Of a stretch of DNA of 64,000 nt, positions 53,653 to 64,000 are shown one piece after another. Within the stretch, counting starts at the first letter, position 1. Each line of letters begins with the position of its first letter. Origin of the DNA: Pseudomonadota bacterium (GTDB lineage: Bacteria; Pseudomonadota; Gammaproteobacteria; Burkholderiales; Burkholderiaceae_C); NCBI GenBank assembly GCA_021819435.1, contig JAKARB010000007.1, positions 62,001-126,000 of the forward strand, read 5' to 3'. Under the pieces are notes generated by a model. The model was not told where the DNA came from. It worked only from the letters and a program-made list of their open reading frames with translations, and ran no database searches. Position numbers and translations under genes: made by a program.

Positions 53653-54336
53653 ATGGCTTACGACTTCGACTGGTCCTCCATCCCCGGCTCGCTGCCCTTT
53701 TTGGCACAGGGGCTGTGGGTGTCGCTGGAGATCACGCTGGTGGCCCTGGTGGTGGGCATGGTGTGGGGCACGCTGCTGGCGGTGATGCGCCTGTCGCCGC
53801 TGGTGCCGTTGCGCTGGTTCGCCACCGGCTACATCAACCTCTTCCGCTCGGTGCCGCTGGTGATGGTGCTGCTGTGGTTCTTCTTGATCGTGCCGCAGTT
53901 GTTCACGCAGCTTTTCAACCTGTCGCCGGCCACCGACCTGCGGCTGACCTCGGCCATGGTGGGCTTCGCGCTGTTCGAGTCGGCCTACTACGCCGAGATC
54001 ATCCGCGCGGGCATCCAGTCGGTGCCCAAGGGGCAACTGGCTGCGGCCACCGCGCTGGGCTTGAGCCGCATGCAGGCCATGCGCCTGGTGATCCTGCCGC
54101 AGGCCCTGCGCAACATGGTGCCGCTGCTGCTGACGCAGGCCATCGTGCTGTTCCAGGATACCTCGCTGGTGTACGTGTCGGCGCTCGCTGATTTCTTCGG
54201 CTCGGCCTACAAGGTGGGCGACCGCGATGGCCGCCTCGTCGAGATGCTGCTGTTCGCCGGCGCCGTCTATTTCGTCCTCTGCTTTGCCTTGTCGCGCCTG
54301 GTGCAGGCGCTGCAAAAGCCCAAGGTTCAACACTGA
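53653..54336 (+). CDS. gltK: glutamate/aspartate ABC transporter permease
   Basis: A 227-residue partner permease of the HisMQ type with the loop [22 protein letters not shown] and the [19 protein letters not shown] segment. It forms a heterodimer with the protein from 52897. AAGGAG lies upstream of the ATG. The ATPase gene begins 18 bases downstream. Confidence 0.94.
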   Translation: MAYDFDWSSIPGSLPFLAQGLWVSLEITLVALVVGMVWGTLLAVMRLSPLVPLRWFATGYINLFRSVPLVMVLLWFFLIVPQLFTQLFNLSPATDLRLTSAMVGFALFESAYYAEIIRAGIQSVPKGQLAAATALGLSRMQAMRLVILPQALRNMVPLLLTQAIVLFQDTSLVYVSALADFFGSAYKVGDRDGRLVEMLLFAGAVYFVLCFALSRLVQALQKPKVQH

Positions 54337-54354
54337 TCGCACGTGGAGTTCAAC

Positions 54355-55083
54355 ATGATCCAGATCGACAACGTCTCCAAGCATTACGGCGCCTTCCAGG
54401 TGCTGACCGATTGCTCCACCACGATCAACAAGGGCGAGGTGGTGGTGGTGTGCGGGCCCTCGGGCTCGGGCAAGTCCACGCTCATCAAGACCGTCAACGG
54501 GCTGGAGCCAATCCAGGGCGGCCGCATCGTGGTCGATGGCACCTTGGTCAACGACCCGAAGACCAACCTGAACAAGCTGCGCAGCCGCGTGGGCATGGTG
54601 TTCCAGCACTTCGAGCTGTTCCCGCACCTGAGCATCACCGAGAACCTCACGCTGGCGCAGATCCATGTGCTGGGCCGTGGTCGCGATGAGGCCACCGCCA
54701 AGGGCCTGGCCCTGCTGGAGCGCGTCGGGCTCAAGGCGCATGCCAACAAGCAGCCGGGTCAGCTCTCTGGCGGCCAGCAGCAGCGCGTGGCCATCGCGCG
54801 GGCGCTGTGCATGGACCCGATCGTGATGCTGTTCGACGAGCCCACCTCGGCGCTCGACCCGGAGATGGTCGGCGAGGTGCTCGACGTGATGACCGAGCTG
54901 GCGCAAGAAGGCATGACGATGATGTGCGTGACCCACGAGATGGGCTTCGCCAAGCGCGTGGCCGACCGCGTCGTCTTCATGGATGCCGGACGCATCGTGG
55001 AAGACCGCCCCAAGACCGAGTTCTTCGCCCAGCCGAATTCCGAGCGTGCCCAGCAGTTCCTCGCGCGCATCCTGCATCACTGA
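54355..55083 (+). CDS. gltL: glutamate/aspartate ABC transporter ATP-binding protein
   Basis: A 242-residue ABC ATPase. Walker A is [19 protein letters not shown], the signature [15 protein letters not shown], Walker [15 protein letters not shown] and the switch His in [14 protein letters not shown] precedes the ATG at 54355; the GTG at 54343 would add four residues. It powers import through the two permeases encoded just upstream. Confidence 0.95.
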   Translation: MIQIDNVSKHYGAFQVLTDCSTTINKGEVVVVCGPSGSGKSTLIKTVNGLEPIQGGRIVVDGTLVNDPKTNLNKLRSRVGMVFQHFELFPHLSITENLTLAQIHVLGRGRDEATAKGLALLERVGLKAHANKQPGQLSGGQQQRVAIARALCMDPIVMLFDEPTSALDPEMVGEVLDVMTELAQEGMTMMCVTHEMGFAKRVADRVVFMDAGRIVEDRPKTEFFAQPNSERAQQFLARILHH

Positions 55084-55091
55084 GTGATGCG

Positions 55092-55129
55092 CGCCGCGGC
55101 ATGCGTGTCACGAGCATGCATGCGCGGCG
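55092..55129. repeat. long hairpin between ATPase and dehydrogenase genes
   Basis: GCATGC (55099-55104) pairs with GCATGC (55114-55119), and CGCCGCG (55092-55098) with CGCGGCG (55123-55129), with a 3-base bulge and a 9-base loop. It is a strong stem without T-run, likely a partial boundary between transport and catabolic genes. Confidence 0.45.
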
Positions 55130-55165
55130 TGTCCTGCCTGACCCACAACCCAAAGAGGCCCCCGC

Positions 55166-56446
55166 ATGAGCACACGACTGCCTTCCTACCTGAACGCCGC
55201 CGACCCAGGTCCCTGGGCCATGTTCCTGCAACAGCTCGACCGCGTCGAGCCTCACCTGGGCGAGCTGGCCCGCTGGACCGACACGCTGCGCCGCCCCAAA
55301 CGCACCATGGTGGTTGACGTGCCGGTGCGCATGGACGATGGCCGCATCGAGCACTTCGAGGGCTTTCGCGTGCAGCACAACCTCTCGCGCGGGCCGGGCA
55401 AGGGCGGCTTGCGCTACCACCCGGCGGTCAACCTCTCGGAGGTGATGGCGCTGTCGGGCTGGATGACGATCAAGAACGCGGCCGTGAACCTGCCCTATGG
55501 CGGCGCCAAGGGCGGCGTGCGGGTGGACCCGGCCCAGCTCTCGCGCGGTGAACTCGAGCGGCTGACGCGGCGCTACACCAGCGAACTCAGCAGCATCATC
55601 GGCGCGGAACGCGACATCCCCGCGCCCGACGTGGGCACCAACGAGCAGGTCATGGCCTGGATGGTGGACACCTATGCCATCAACCACGGCAGCATCGAAA
55701 CGGGTGTGGTCACCGGCAAGCCGATCAGCATGGGCGGCAGCCTGGGGCGGCGCGACGCGACTGGCCGGGGCTGCTTCGTCGTGGCCCGCGAGGCCATGCG
55801 CCGGCTCGGCATGCAGGTCGCGGGCAGCCGCGTGACGGTGCAGGGCTTCGGCAACGTGGGCAACGCAGCGGCGCGGGTCTTCCACGACGAAGGCGCGCGC
55901 GTGGTCGCCATCCAGGACGTACATGGCACGCTGGTCAACGAGGCCGGCATCGACCCGCACGCGCTGCTGCGCCACCTGCGCGAAGGCGGTGGCGGCTGGG
56001 CGGATTTTCCCGGTGCCACGCTGGTGCTGGCCGACCAGTTCTGGTCCATCCCCTGCGACGTGATGGTGCCTGCCGCACTGGAGGGCCAGATCACCCTGGC
56101 CAACGTGTCGAACATCCGCGCCCGCCTGATCGTCGAAGGCGCCAACGGGCCCACCACGCCCGAGGCGGAGGACATCCTGCACGCCCAGGGCTGCACCGTG
56201 CTGCCCGACGTGCTGGCCAACGCCGGCGGCGTGACCGTGAGCTACTTCGAATGGGTGCAGAACGCCACGAGCTTCTTCTGGACAGAACAAGACATCCACG
56301 CCAAGCTCGACCGCGTGCTGTCCGAAGCCTTCGACAGCATCTGGCGCATCGCCCAGGACAAGCGCGTGAACCTGCGCACGGCCACCTTCATCACCGCCTG
56401 CTCGCGCGTGCTCGAGGCCCGGGCGCTGCGGGGGCTGTACCCTTGA
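55166..56446 (+). CDS. gdhA: glutamate dehydrogenase (Glu/Leu/Phe/Val dehydrogenase family)
   Basis: A 426-residue cytoplasmic enzyme that interconverts glutamate and 2-oxoglutarate plus ammonia. The substrate-binding region KGGLRYHP and the catalytic-Lys motif [13 protein letters not shown] are present, and the Rossmann motif [13 protein letters not shown] binds the coenzyme. Lengths of about 420-430 fit hexameric enzymes. In this locus it probably feeds imported glutamate into the citric acid cycle. NAD or NADP use is not settled. Confidence 0.95.
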   Translation: MSTRLPSYLNAADPGPWAMFLQQLDRVEPHLGELARWTDTLRRPKRTMVVDVPVRMDDGRIEHFEGFRVQHNLSRGPGKGGLRYHPAVNLSEVMALSGWMTIKNAAVNLPYGGAKGGVRVDPAQLSRGELERLTRRYTSELSSIIGAERDIPAPDVGTNEQVMAWMVDTYAINHGSIETGVVTGKPISMGGSLGRRDATGRGCFVVAREAMRRLGMQVAGSRVTVQGFGNVGNAAARVFHDEGARVVAIQDVHGTLVNEAGIDPHALLRHLREGGGGWADFPGATLVLADQFWSIPCDVMVPAALEGQITLANVSNIRARLIVEGANGPTTPEAEDILHAQGCTVLPDVLANAGGVTVSYFEWVQNATSFFWTEQDIHAKLDRVLSEAFDSIWRIAQDKRVNLRTATFITACSRVLEARALRGLYP

Positions 56447-56481
56447 TCCCCACCTGACGACCCGCGCCCAACGCCTTCCGC

Positions 56482-58458
56482 ATGACCCTGGCCCAGCGAC
56501 CCAGCACCCCTGCCTCCGACGAGCCCCCGTCCAGCCGGGCGGCCATGGCGGCCGAGCGGCTGTCGTGGCGCGACATCGTGCTGCGCAGCCGCCGGGTGCT
56601 GGTCAGCGTGCTGGCGCTGCTGACCATCCTGGGCATGGGCGTGGCGGGCTACCAGGCGACCTGGCGCCAAGGCCTGGCCGAGGTGCGCAGCAACGCCAAC
56701 CACCGGCTCGACCTCTTCGCCTCGGCCGTGGAAGGCATGCTCAACCGGCTGGAGCACGTGCCCGCCACCATCCAACTCAACCGCGACGTGGTGGCGCTGT
56801 TGCGGCCGCGCAGTGGCCCGGCGTCCAGCGAGGCCGTCAACGCTTACTTGAAGCGCCTCAACGCCCAGCTCGGCAGCCTGGCGGTCTACGTGCTCGACGA
56901 GCGCGGCCGGGTGGTGGCCGCCAGCAACGCGGGCGAGCCGGGCAGCTTCATCGGCGAAGACCTGTCCTTTCGGCCTTATTTCATCGAGGCGCTGTCGGGC
57001 GAGGTGGGGCGCCACTTCGCCATCGGCAACACCAGCCGGGAGCCGGGCTACTACCTGGCCAACCCGGTGCGCGACGGCGAGCGCGTCATCGGCGTCGCGG
57101 TCATCAAGATCTCGCTGGCACCGCTCGCGCAGGCCTGGGGCATGCTCGGCGTGCCCGCCTTCATCACCGACGACAACGACGTGATCATCCTGTCGTCGCA
57201 GCCCGAGTGGCTTTACCAGATCATGGGCGATCTCAACGTCGACAGGCTGGTGGACTTCCAGATCCGCCAGCTCTACGTCGACCGCCGGCCGCAGCGTTTC
57301 GCAGCCAGCGAAGACCTGCTCGCCAGCCAGCCCCTGGCCAGCCGCGAAGGCGTGCTGGTGCGTGGGCAGGCCCTGGGCGCCCACCTCGGCCGCAACGTGC
57401 TGGCACAAGCACAAGCCCTGCCCAAGATGCGCTGGCGGCTGTGGATGTTCACCGATGTCGACGCCGTGGGGCGCCACGCCTTCACGGTGGGCGTGCTCTC
57501 GGCCATCGCCGCCGCCTTCGTGGGCCTTCTGTGGCTGGCCATCGCGCAGCGGCAGCGCATCGTGCGCGACAAGCTGGCGGCGCGGCACATGCTGGAGCAG
57601 GCCAACGCCGAGCTGGAGGCCAAGGTCGCGCGGCGCACCAGCGCGCTGGCGCAGACCAACGAGCGCCTGCGCCACGAGGTGGCCGAGCGCATCCAGGCCG
57701 AGCAGACCCTGCGCGAGGCGCAAGACGAACTCGTGCAGGCCGCCAAGCTCGCCGTGGTGGGGCAGATGTCGGCCGGCATCACGCACGAGATCACGCAGCC
57801 GCTGGGCGCCATCCGCACCCTGGCCGGCAACTCGCAGGCCTTCCTCGACCGTGGCGACCTCGACACGGTGCGCAGCAACCTGGGCGTCATCACCCGCCTG
57901 ACCGACCAGATGGGCGAGATCGTGCGCTCGCTCAAGGGCTTCGCGCGCAAGGCCCCGCCGCAGCCACAGGCCACCGATCTGGCACAGGCCGTGCACAACG
58001 CCCTGCTGCTGTTCATGGCGCGCATCCGCGCCGACGACGTGACCCTGGTCAACGACTGCCAGGAAGGGCTGGCGCAGGCCTGGTGCGAACCCAACCGGCT
58101 CGAACAGGTCATCGTCAACCTGATCGGCAACGCCCTCGACGCCATGCGCGGCCAGCCCACCCGCGTGCTGCGCCTGCACACCGCCCTGGTCGAAGCCGAA
58201 GGTGGCAGCCGCGTGCAGCTCATCGTCGACGACACCGGCCCCGGACTCACGCCCGAGCTGCAAGACCGCCTCTTCGCGCCCTTCTTCACGACCAAGCCGC
58301 ATGGCCACGGCCTGGGACTGGGCCTGGCCATCTCGCGTGACATCATCCGATCGTTCCAGGGCGAACTGCGCGCCGAGAATCAGCCCGAAGGTGGGGCACG
58401 CTTCGTCGTGGAGCTGCCCGAGCGGCATCCGCACGACCCGAGCCCCAACACACTGTGA
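56482..58458 (+). CDS. sensor histidine kinase, DctB/AauS type
   Basis: A 658-residue inner-membrane kinase. A membrane helix (about 38-58), a periplasmic double-Cache-like sensor domain (to about 330) and a second helix (about 337-357) are followed by a coiled coil, HisKA with H435 (SAGITHEITQPLGAIR) and the ATPase domain (GHGLGLGLAISRDI). This build is that of DctB and AauS, which sense C4-dicarboxylates or acidic amino acids. It is encoded 7 bases before a sigma-54 regulator gene and downstream of gdhA. Confidence 0.94.
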   Translation: MTLAQRPSTPASDEPPSSRAAMAAERLSWRDIVLRSRRVLVSVLALLTILGMGVAGYQATWRQGLAEVRSNANHRLDLFASAVEGMLNRLEHVPATIQLNRDVVALLRPRSGPASSEAVNAYLKRLNAQLGSLAVYVLDERGRVVAASNAGEPGSFIGEDLSFRPYFIEALSGEVGRHFAIGNTSREPGYYLANPVRDGERVIGVAVIKISLAPLAQAWGMLGVPAFITDDNDVIILSSQPEWLYQIMGDLNVDRLVDFQIRQLYVDRRPQRFAASEDLLASQPLASREGVLVRGQALGAHLGRNVLAQAQALPKMRWRLWMFTDVDAVGRHAFTVGVLSAIAAAFVGLLWLAIAQRQRIVRDKLAARHMLEQANAELEAKVARRTSALAQTNERLRHEVAERIQAEQTLREAQDELVQAAKLAVVGQMSAGITHEITQPLGAIRTLAGNSQAFLDRGDLDTVRSNLGVITRLTDQMGEIVRSLKGFARKAPPQPQATDLAQAVHNALLLFMARIRADDVTLVNDCQEGLAQAWCEPNRLEQVIVNLIGNALDAMRGQPTRVLRLHTALVEAEGGSRVQLIVDDTGPGLTPELQDRLFAPFFTTKPHGHGLGLGLAISRDIIRSFQGELRAENQPEGGARFVVELPERHPHDPSPNTL

Positions 58459-58465
58459 ACGCGCC

Positions 58466-59821
<1,356 letters not shown>

Positions 59822-59860
59822 AGCCCGCCAGGCCCCGGCCGGCGCCGGCCCTCAGGCAGA

Positions 59861-60778
59861 ATGCAGCCCGTCATGCTTGCCGTCCTCCAACGCCTGAGCC
59901 ACTGGCCGCTGGGCCTGCTGCACCCCCTCGGGGCGGCGCTGGGCTGGGCGGCTTACCTGGGCTCCCCCAGCTACCGCCGCCGGCTCAAGGCCCACACCGA
60001 TGCCGTGGGCCTGGGCACGCGCCAGCGCTGGGCCGCCGTGGGCCATGCCGGCAAGATGGTCGGCGAGCTACCCGTGATGTGGGGCCGCCCGCAAGGCGAA
60101 CCCCTGGGCCAGCGGGTGCAATGGCAACACCCCGAAGTCGTCGAACAGGCGCTCGCCGAGGGCAAAGGCCTGCTGCTGCTCACCCCCCACCTCGGCTGCT
60201 TCGAGGTCACCGCCCAGGCCTACGCCGAGCGCTTTGGCGGGCAACAACCCATCACCGCCCTTTATCGCCCCGCCAAACAGGCCTGGCTCGCCGAGACCAT
60301 GAAGGACTCTCGCAAGCGCCCCGGCATGCTCACCAGCCCCGCCACCCTGGGCGGCGTGCGCCAGATGCTGCGCGCGCTCAAGTCCGGCCAGACCGTGGGC
60401 CTGCTGCCTGACCAGGTGCCACCTGAAGGCATGGGCGCCTGGGCGCCCTTCTTCGGCCGCCCGGCCTACACCATGACCATGGCCGCCAAGCTGGTGGCCC
60501 AAACGGGCTGCGCCGTCGTGCTGCTGCGCGGCGAGCGCCTGGGCTGGCTGGCGGGCAAGCGGCGGGGTTGCAGCTACGTCGTGCACGCCAGCCGTGTGCC
60601 GCAGGCAACCCACGCCGTCCTGGCCGGGGGCGATGCGTCACAATCCGCAGCCGCCATCAACCGGCTCATGGAAGACCTCATCATGCAAGCACCCGAGCAG
60701 TACCTGTGGGGCTACAACCGATACAAAGGGCCGCGCGCCGAGATCCTGACATCGGCTGCGGGCGAGGGCCAAGGCTGA
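59861..60778 (+). CDS. LpxL/HtrB-type lipid A acyltransferase
   Basis: A 305-residue membrane-associated acyltransferase with an N-terminal hydrophobic segment and the HX4E catalytic motif in TPHLGCFEVTAQ, then GLLPDQVPPEGMGAWAPFFGRPAYT. These enzymes add a secondary acyl chain to lipid A. Its stop overlaps the start of a second acyltransferase gene by one base. The metK ... acyltransferases ... dapF order is common in Burkholderiales, here with extra genes inserted. Confidence 0.92.
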   Translation: MQPVMLAVLQRLSHWPLGLLHPLGAALGWAAYLGSPSYRRRLKAHTDAVGLGTRQRWAAVGHAGKMVGELPVMWGRPQGEPLGQRVQWQHPEVVEQALAEGKGLLLLTPHLGCFEVTAQAYAERFGGQQPITALYRPAKQAWLAETMKDSRKRPGMLTSPATLGGVRQMLRALKSGQTVGLLPDQVPPEGMGAWAPFFGRPAYTMTMAAKLVAQTGCAVVLLRGERLGWLAGKRRGCSYVVHASRVPQATHAVLAGGDASQSAAAINRLMEDLIMQAPEQYLWGYNRYKGPRAEILTSAAGEGQG

Positions 60779-61722
60779 TGGCGTCTTGGTTCAGCGAGCA
60801 GGCGAAAGAGCGGGCCCGAGAGCGAGCTCAGCAAGGCGCCATCCAAGTTGGCCTGGGCACGCTGTGGCTGCTGCAATGGCTGCCGCTGCCGGTGCTGGCC
60901 GCCCTCGCGCGCGGCCTGGGCGCCCTGCTCTACCGCCTGGCTGGCTCGCGCCGCAAGGTGGGGCTGCGCAACCTGGAGCTCTGCTTTCCCGACATGCCGC
61001 TGGCCGAGCGCAAGGCCCTGCTCAAGCGCCACTTCCAGTGGCTGACGCAGAGCCTGCTCGACCGCGCCGTGCTGTGGTGGGCGCCCGAGGGGCGCATCCG
61101 CCGCCTCATCCAGGTCGAAGGCGACATCGGCCTGGCCGAGCGTGTCTGGCAGCAAGAGCAGCGCGCCACCATGTGGCTGTGTCCGCACTTCGTCGGCCTC
61201 GACGTGGCCGGCGCGGCCATCCTGCTCAAGCAGCCCCGGCCCGGCGCCTCGATCTACCAGACGCAAAGCCACCCGCTGATGGACCGCCTGATGAAGCAGG
61301 GCCGCCTGCGCTTCGGCGACGCCGAGATCTTCCCCCGCCAGGACTCCATCAAGCCCCTGCTGCGCGCCGTCAAGGCCGGGCGCGGTTTCTTCAACCTGCC
61401 GGACATGGATTTCGGCATGCAGGACGCCACCTTCGTGCCCTTCTTCGGCGTGCCTGCGGCCACGCTGATGGCGCCCTCGCGCCTGGCGCGCACGCTGAAC
61501 ATGGTGGTGCAACCGGTCATCGCCGAAATCCTGCCGGGCGGACGTGGCTGGAAGGTGAAGTTCCTGCCGCCGCTCGAAGGCTTCCCCACCCGCGACGCCG
61601 AGGCCGACACCGCTGCGATGAACCGCTTCATCGAGCAGCAGATCCTGCTGCTGCCCGAGCAATACCTCTGGGTGCACAAGCGATTCAAGACGCGTCCAAA
61701 AGGCCAGCCGCGCTTTTACTGA
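60778..61722 (+). CDS. LpxL/HtrB-type lipid A acyltransferase
   Basis: A 314-residue paralogue of the previous protein, with the catalytic HX4D in CPHFVGLDVAGAA, the NLELCFPDMPLAERKALL segment and FNLPDMDFGMQDATFVPFFG (key part DMDFGMQDATFVPFFG). Two such enzymes probably add the two secondary acyl groups of lipid A, one each. It starts at the ATG that overlaps the upstream stop (TGATG). Confidence 0.93.
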   Translation: MASWFSEQAKERARERAQQGAIQVGLGTLWLLQWLPLPVLAALARGLGALLYRLAGSRRKVGLRNLELCFPDMPLAERKALLKRHFQWLTQSLLDRAVLWWAPEGRIRRLIQVEGDIGLAERVWQQEQRATMWLCPHFVGLDVAGAAILLKQPRPGASIYQTQSHPLMDRLMKQGRLRFGDAEIFPRQDSIKPLLRAVKAGRGFFNLPDMDFGMQDATFVPFFGVPAATLMAPSRLARTLNMVVQPVIAEILPGGRGWKVKFLPPLEGFPTRDAEADTAAMNRFIEQQILLLPEQYLWVHKRFKTRPKGQPRFY

Positions 61723-61724
61723 CA

Positions 61725-61750
61725 TCAGGCTTGATCCGCATCAAGCCTGA
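61725..61750. terminator. perfect 11-bp hairpin after acyltransferase genes
   Basis: TCAGGCTTGAT (61725-61735) pairs with ATCAAGCCTGA (61740-61750), loop CCGC, 2 bases after the stop. It has no T-run. It is a likely 3' end or stabiliser of the acyltransferase transcript. Confidence 0.5.
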
Positions 61751-61851
61751 ACCGCAACCACTCAAGTTCACCTGCCAGCCCGCCGATACCCGAACCGAGA
61801 GGGGCACCGCATCCCGGCGCCTCGGTGAATTGGCACAAGGAGCTCAGGCAC

Positions 61852-63417
61852 ATGAACTGGATCAACTGGCTGCGGGGGTTTTCCATCCGCTCGCGCCTGA
61901 TCACCTGCATGGCATTGGTCGTCTTCATCGGCACCATCGTGGGCGCCGGCATGAGCTGGCGGCTGATGTCGCTCAAGGGCGAATTCGACAGCTTTGCGCG
62001 TGATGAATTCACGGCCACGCAGAACATGGCCACGCTGGCGCTGAACCTGAGCAAACTGCGCGGCCACGAGAAGGCCGCCATCATCAACACGGGCGACTCG
62101 GTGACCGCCGGCAAGCACCTGGCGGCCTGGCGCGAAGCCCTGGCCGAGACGGGCAAGTCCACCGCCGGCCTGATCGCGGCCGCGCCGAACAGCGAGATCC
62201 GCCAGGCCGCGACCGCGCTCAAGGACGAGCTCGAGGCCTACGGCCGGGCCCTGCTGCCCACGCTGGAGCTCATCACCAGCAATGCCCTGAGTTCATCGGC
62301 CGAGGCCTACCAGTCCAGCGAAGCCGCGCGCCACGAGGCCGACCAAGCCGAGGCCATCGCAGCCCAGCTCAACACCAGCGTGACGACAATCGCCGACGCC
62401 CGCCGCAACACCGTCGAGCACGAGGTGCAATCCACCATCGTTTCGCTGTGGGCGCTGCTGCTGTCGCCCGGCATCATCTTCCTGCCGCTGATGGGCGCGA
62501 CCATCTTCTCGATCACCGGCCCGCTGATGCGCGCCGAGGAGATCACCCAGGCCATCGCCCACGGCGACCTGACCCACCAGATCCCGCTGACCGGCAAGGA
62601 CGAGATCGCCCACCTGATGTCCTCGATGAAGACCATGCAGGACGGTCTGCGCGACATGGTCGCCTCGGTGCGCGATTCCTCGCAAAGCATGCTGACCGCC
62701 TCGACCGAGATCGCGGCGGGCAACCAGGACCTGTCTTCGCGCACCGAGCAGACCGCCTCGAACCTGCAGGCCGCCGCCTCGTCGATGGACCAGCTCAGCA
62801 AGACGGTGGAACACTCGGCCGATTCGGCGATCGCGGCCAACGAGCTGGCCTCCAACGCCAGCCGGCGCGCGGCCACGGGCGGCGAGGTCGTCTCCAGCGT
62901 GGTGCAGCAGATGGACGACATCAGCGAGGCCTCGCGCAAGATCAACGACATCATCGGCGTGATCGACGGCATCGCCTTCCAGACCAACATCCTGGCCTTG
63001 AACGCCGCCGTGGAAGCCGCGCGGGCCGGTGAACAGGGCCGTGGCTTCGCGGTGGTGGCCGGCGAGGTGCGCTCGCTGGCGCAACGCAGCGCTGAGGCCG
63101 CGCGCGAGATCAAGTCGCTCATCAGCCAGTCGACCGAACGCGTCGAGGTCGGCTCGCAGAAGGTGCGCGAGGCCGGCTCGGTGATGAGCGAGATCGTCGA
63201 CGCCATCCAGCGCGTGTCGCAGGCCATGGGCGAGATCGCCGACGCCACCCGCCAGCAGTCCAGCGGCATCGGGCAGGTCACCCACTCCGTGACCGAGCTC
63301 GACCACATGACGCAGCAAAACGCCGCCCTGGTAGAGCAATCCGCCGCAGCGGCCGACAGCCTGCGCCAACAGGCCATCGACCTGTCGCAAACGGTGCAGC
63401 GCTTCCACCTGAGCTGA
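61852..63417 (+). CDS. methyl-accepting chemotaxis protein
   Basis: A 521-residue chemoreceptor: membrane helix (about 14-34), a periplasmic four-helix bundle of about 150 residues, a second helix (about 200-222), HAMP, and the cytoplasmic coiled coil with the tip [20 protein letters not shown]. It ends without an NWETF-like CheR-docking pentapeptide. AAGGAG stands 9 bases before the ATG. The ligand is unknown. It lies between the acyltransferases and dapF, where related genomes usually have no receptor gene, as far as I recall. Confidence 0.94.
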   Translation: MNWINWLRGFSIRSRLITCMALVVFIGTIVGAGMSWRLMSLKGEFDSFARDEFTATQNMATLALNLSKLRGHEKAAIINTGDSVTAGKHLAAWREALAETGKSTAGLIAAAPNSEIRQAATALKDELEAYGRALLPTLELITSNALSSSAEAYQSSEAARHEADQAEAIAAQLNTSVTTIADARRNTVEHEVQSTIVSLWALLLSPGIIFLPLMGATIFSITGPLMRAEEITQAIAHGDLTHQIPLTGKDEIAHLMSSMKTMQDGLRDMVASVRDSSQSMLTASTEIAAGNQDLSSRTEQTASNLQAAASSMDQLSKTVEHSADSAIAANELASNASRRAATGGEVVSSVVQQMDDISEASRKINDIIGVIDGIAFQTNILALNAAVEAARAGEQGRGFAVVAGEVRSLAQRSAEAAREIKSLISQSTERVEVGSQKVREAGSVMSEIVDAIQRVSQAMGEIADATRQQSSGIGQVTHSVTELDHMTQQNAALVEQSAAAADSLRQQAIDLSQTVQRFHLS

Positions 63418-63441
63418 GCTGGGCTGCTGTCCGGTGGCCCC

Positions 63442-63460
63442 GCGTGGGCCGGCCCCACGC
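63442..63460. terminator. 7-bp hairpin after the chemoreceptor gene
   Basis: GCGTGGG (63442-63448) pairs with CCCACGC (63454-63460) over the loop CCGGC. It lacks a T-run but stands directly after the chemoreceptor stop and before dapF. Confidence 0.4.
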
Positions 63461-63505
63461 CAAGGGTTCGCCAGGGGCTTCATGACAGGCGGATAATCGC
63501 CAGCC

Positions 63506-64000
63506 ATGAAGCTGCGTTTCACCAAGATGCACGGCGCGGGCAACGACTTCGTCGTGCTCGACGCCACCCGCAGGCCGCTGCCATTGAGCACGGCCCAGTA
63601 CCGTTTCATCGCCGACCGCCGCTTCGGCATCGGCGCTGACCAGATCCTGGTCGTCGAGCCCGGCAACCCGGCCGCTGGCACCGACTTCACCTACCGCATC
63701 TTCAACGCCGACGGCGGCGAGGTCGAGCAGTGCGGCAACGGCGCGCGCTGCTTCGCCCGCTTCGTGCACGACACCGGCCTGACCTCGAAAGAAGTCATCC
63801 GCGTGCAGACGCAAAAGGCCATCATCGAACCTCGACTGCAGGCCGATGGCCGCGTCACGGTCGACATGGGCGCGCCCTTCCTGGTGCCCGCCGAGGTGCC
63901 CTTCGACACCGCCGGCCTCACGCCGAAGCTCGTCAATGGCTGCGAGCTGTGGCCCATCCAACTGGCCAACCACCCGGTCGACGTGGCCGTGGTGTCGATG
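63506..64000 (+). CDS. dapF: diaminopimelate epimerase, 5' part
   Basis: The gene runs off the right edge after 165 codons. DapF converts LL- to meso-diaminopimelate for lysine and peptidoglycan. The N-terminal [20 protein letters not shown], the [10 protein letters not shown] segment and the first catalytic Cys in [13 protein letters not shown] are all present; the second catalytic Cys would lie beyond the edge. The family is about 280 residues, so about 115 residues are missing. Confidence 0.95.
   Translation, partial: MKLRFTKMHGAGNDFVVLDATRRPLPLSTAQYRFIADRRFGIGADQILVVEPGNPAAGTDFTYRIFNADGGEVEQCGNGARCFARFVHDTGLTSKEVIRVQTQKAIIEPRLQADGRVTVDMGAPFLVPAEVPFDTAGLTPKLVNGCELWPIQLANHPVDVAVVSM

Overview
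The window looks like chromosomal DNA of a high-GC betaproteobacterium of the order Burkholderiales. This is inferred from the porin type, the slt/formyltetrahydrofolate cyclo-ligase pair, an SAH riboswitch in front of ahcY, several PEP-CTERM proteins and the metK ... acyltransferase-acyltransferase ... dapF order. The genus cannot be fixed from the sequence alone. I see no tRNA, rRNA, insertion sequence, prophage or CRISPR array.

Layout. 0-3.6 kb: a LuxR-type response regulator, then thiL-pgpA-pncC and a small membrane protein. 3.7-9.7 kb: a signalling cluster of hybrid histidine kinase, HD-GYP response regulator, outer-membrane protein, short phosphate-binding-like protein and a small membrane protein. 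9.8-14.7 kb: NAD(P)-binding protein, lytic transglycosylase, 5-formyl-THF cyclo-ligase and the first PEP-CTERM protein. 14.7-30.7 kb: an accessory region rich in redox and stress genes. It holds a secreted alpha/beta hydrolase with a CGNR regulator; a cytochrome c / phosphoesterase / cupredoxin / ECF sigma / anti-sigma run; a one-strand block redoxin > response regulator > kinase > cytochrome b > molybdopterin oxidoreductase > methionine-rich MXKDX peptide; and a beta-propeller, an AhpD-like protein, two LysR regulators and a membrane-fused redoxin. 30.7-35.1 kb: ompW and the methyl-cycle genes metF, tlyA and ahcY, the last behind an SAH riboswitch. 35.1-47.8 kb: diguanylate cyclase, prfC, four more PEP-CTERM proteins, a secreted intradiol-dioxygenase-like protein, a GNAT/carbon-nitrogen hydrolase pair with a GntR regulator, a PfkB kinase and an HD-GYP protein. 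47.9-49.0 kb: metK. 49.3-59.8 kb: an acidic amino acid locus (binding protein, asparaginase, porin, ABC permeases and ATPase, glutamate dehydrogenase, and a sensor kinase with a sigma-54 activator). 59.9-64 kb: two LpxL-type acyltransferases, a chemoreceptor and the start of dapF.

Three themes stand out. First, the 22.1-26.7 kb block resembles known hypochlorite defence systems (methionine-rich scavenger peptide plus MsrPQ-like repair under a two-component system). A near-identical 25-bp site lies in front of both of its presumed transcription units. Second, the acidic amino acid locus carries a textbook -24/-12 promoter and an upstream TTCGG-N4-CCGAA dyad, so the sigma-54 regulator encoded at its far end probably controls it. 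Third, c-di-GMP turnover proteins and PEP-CTERM surface proteins are frequent, which suits a biofilm or floc-forming lifestyle, although no exosortase gene is in the window.
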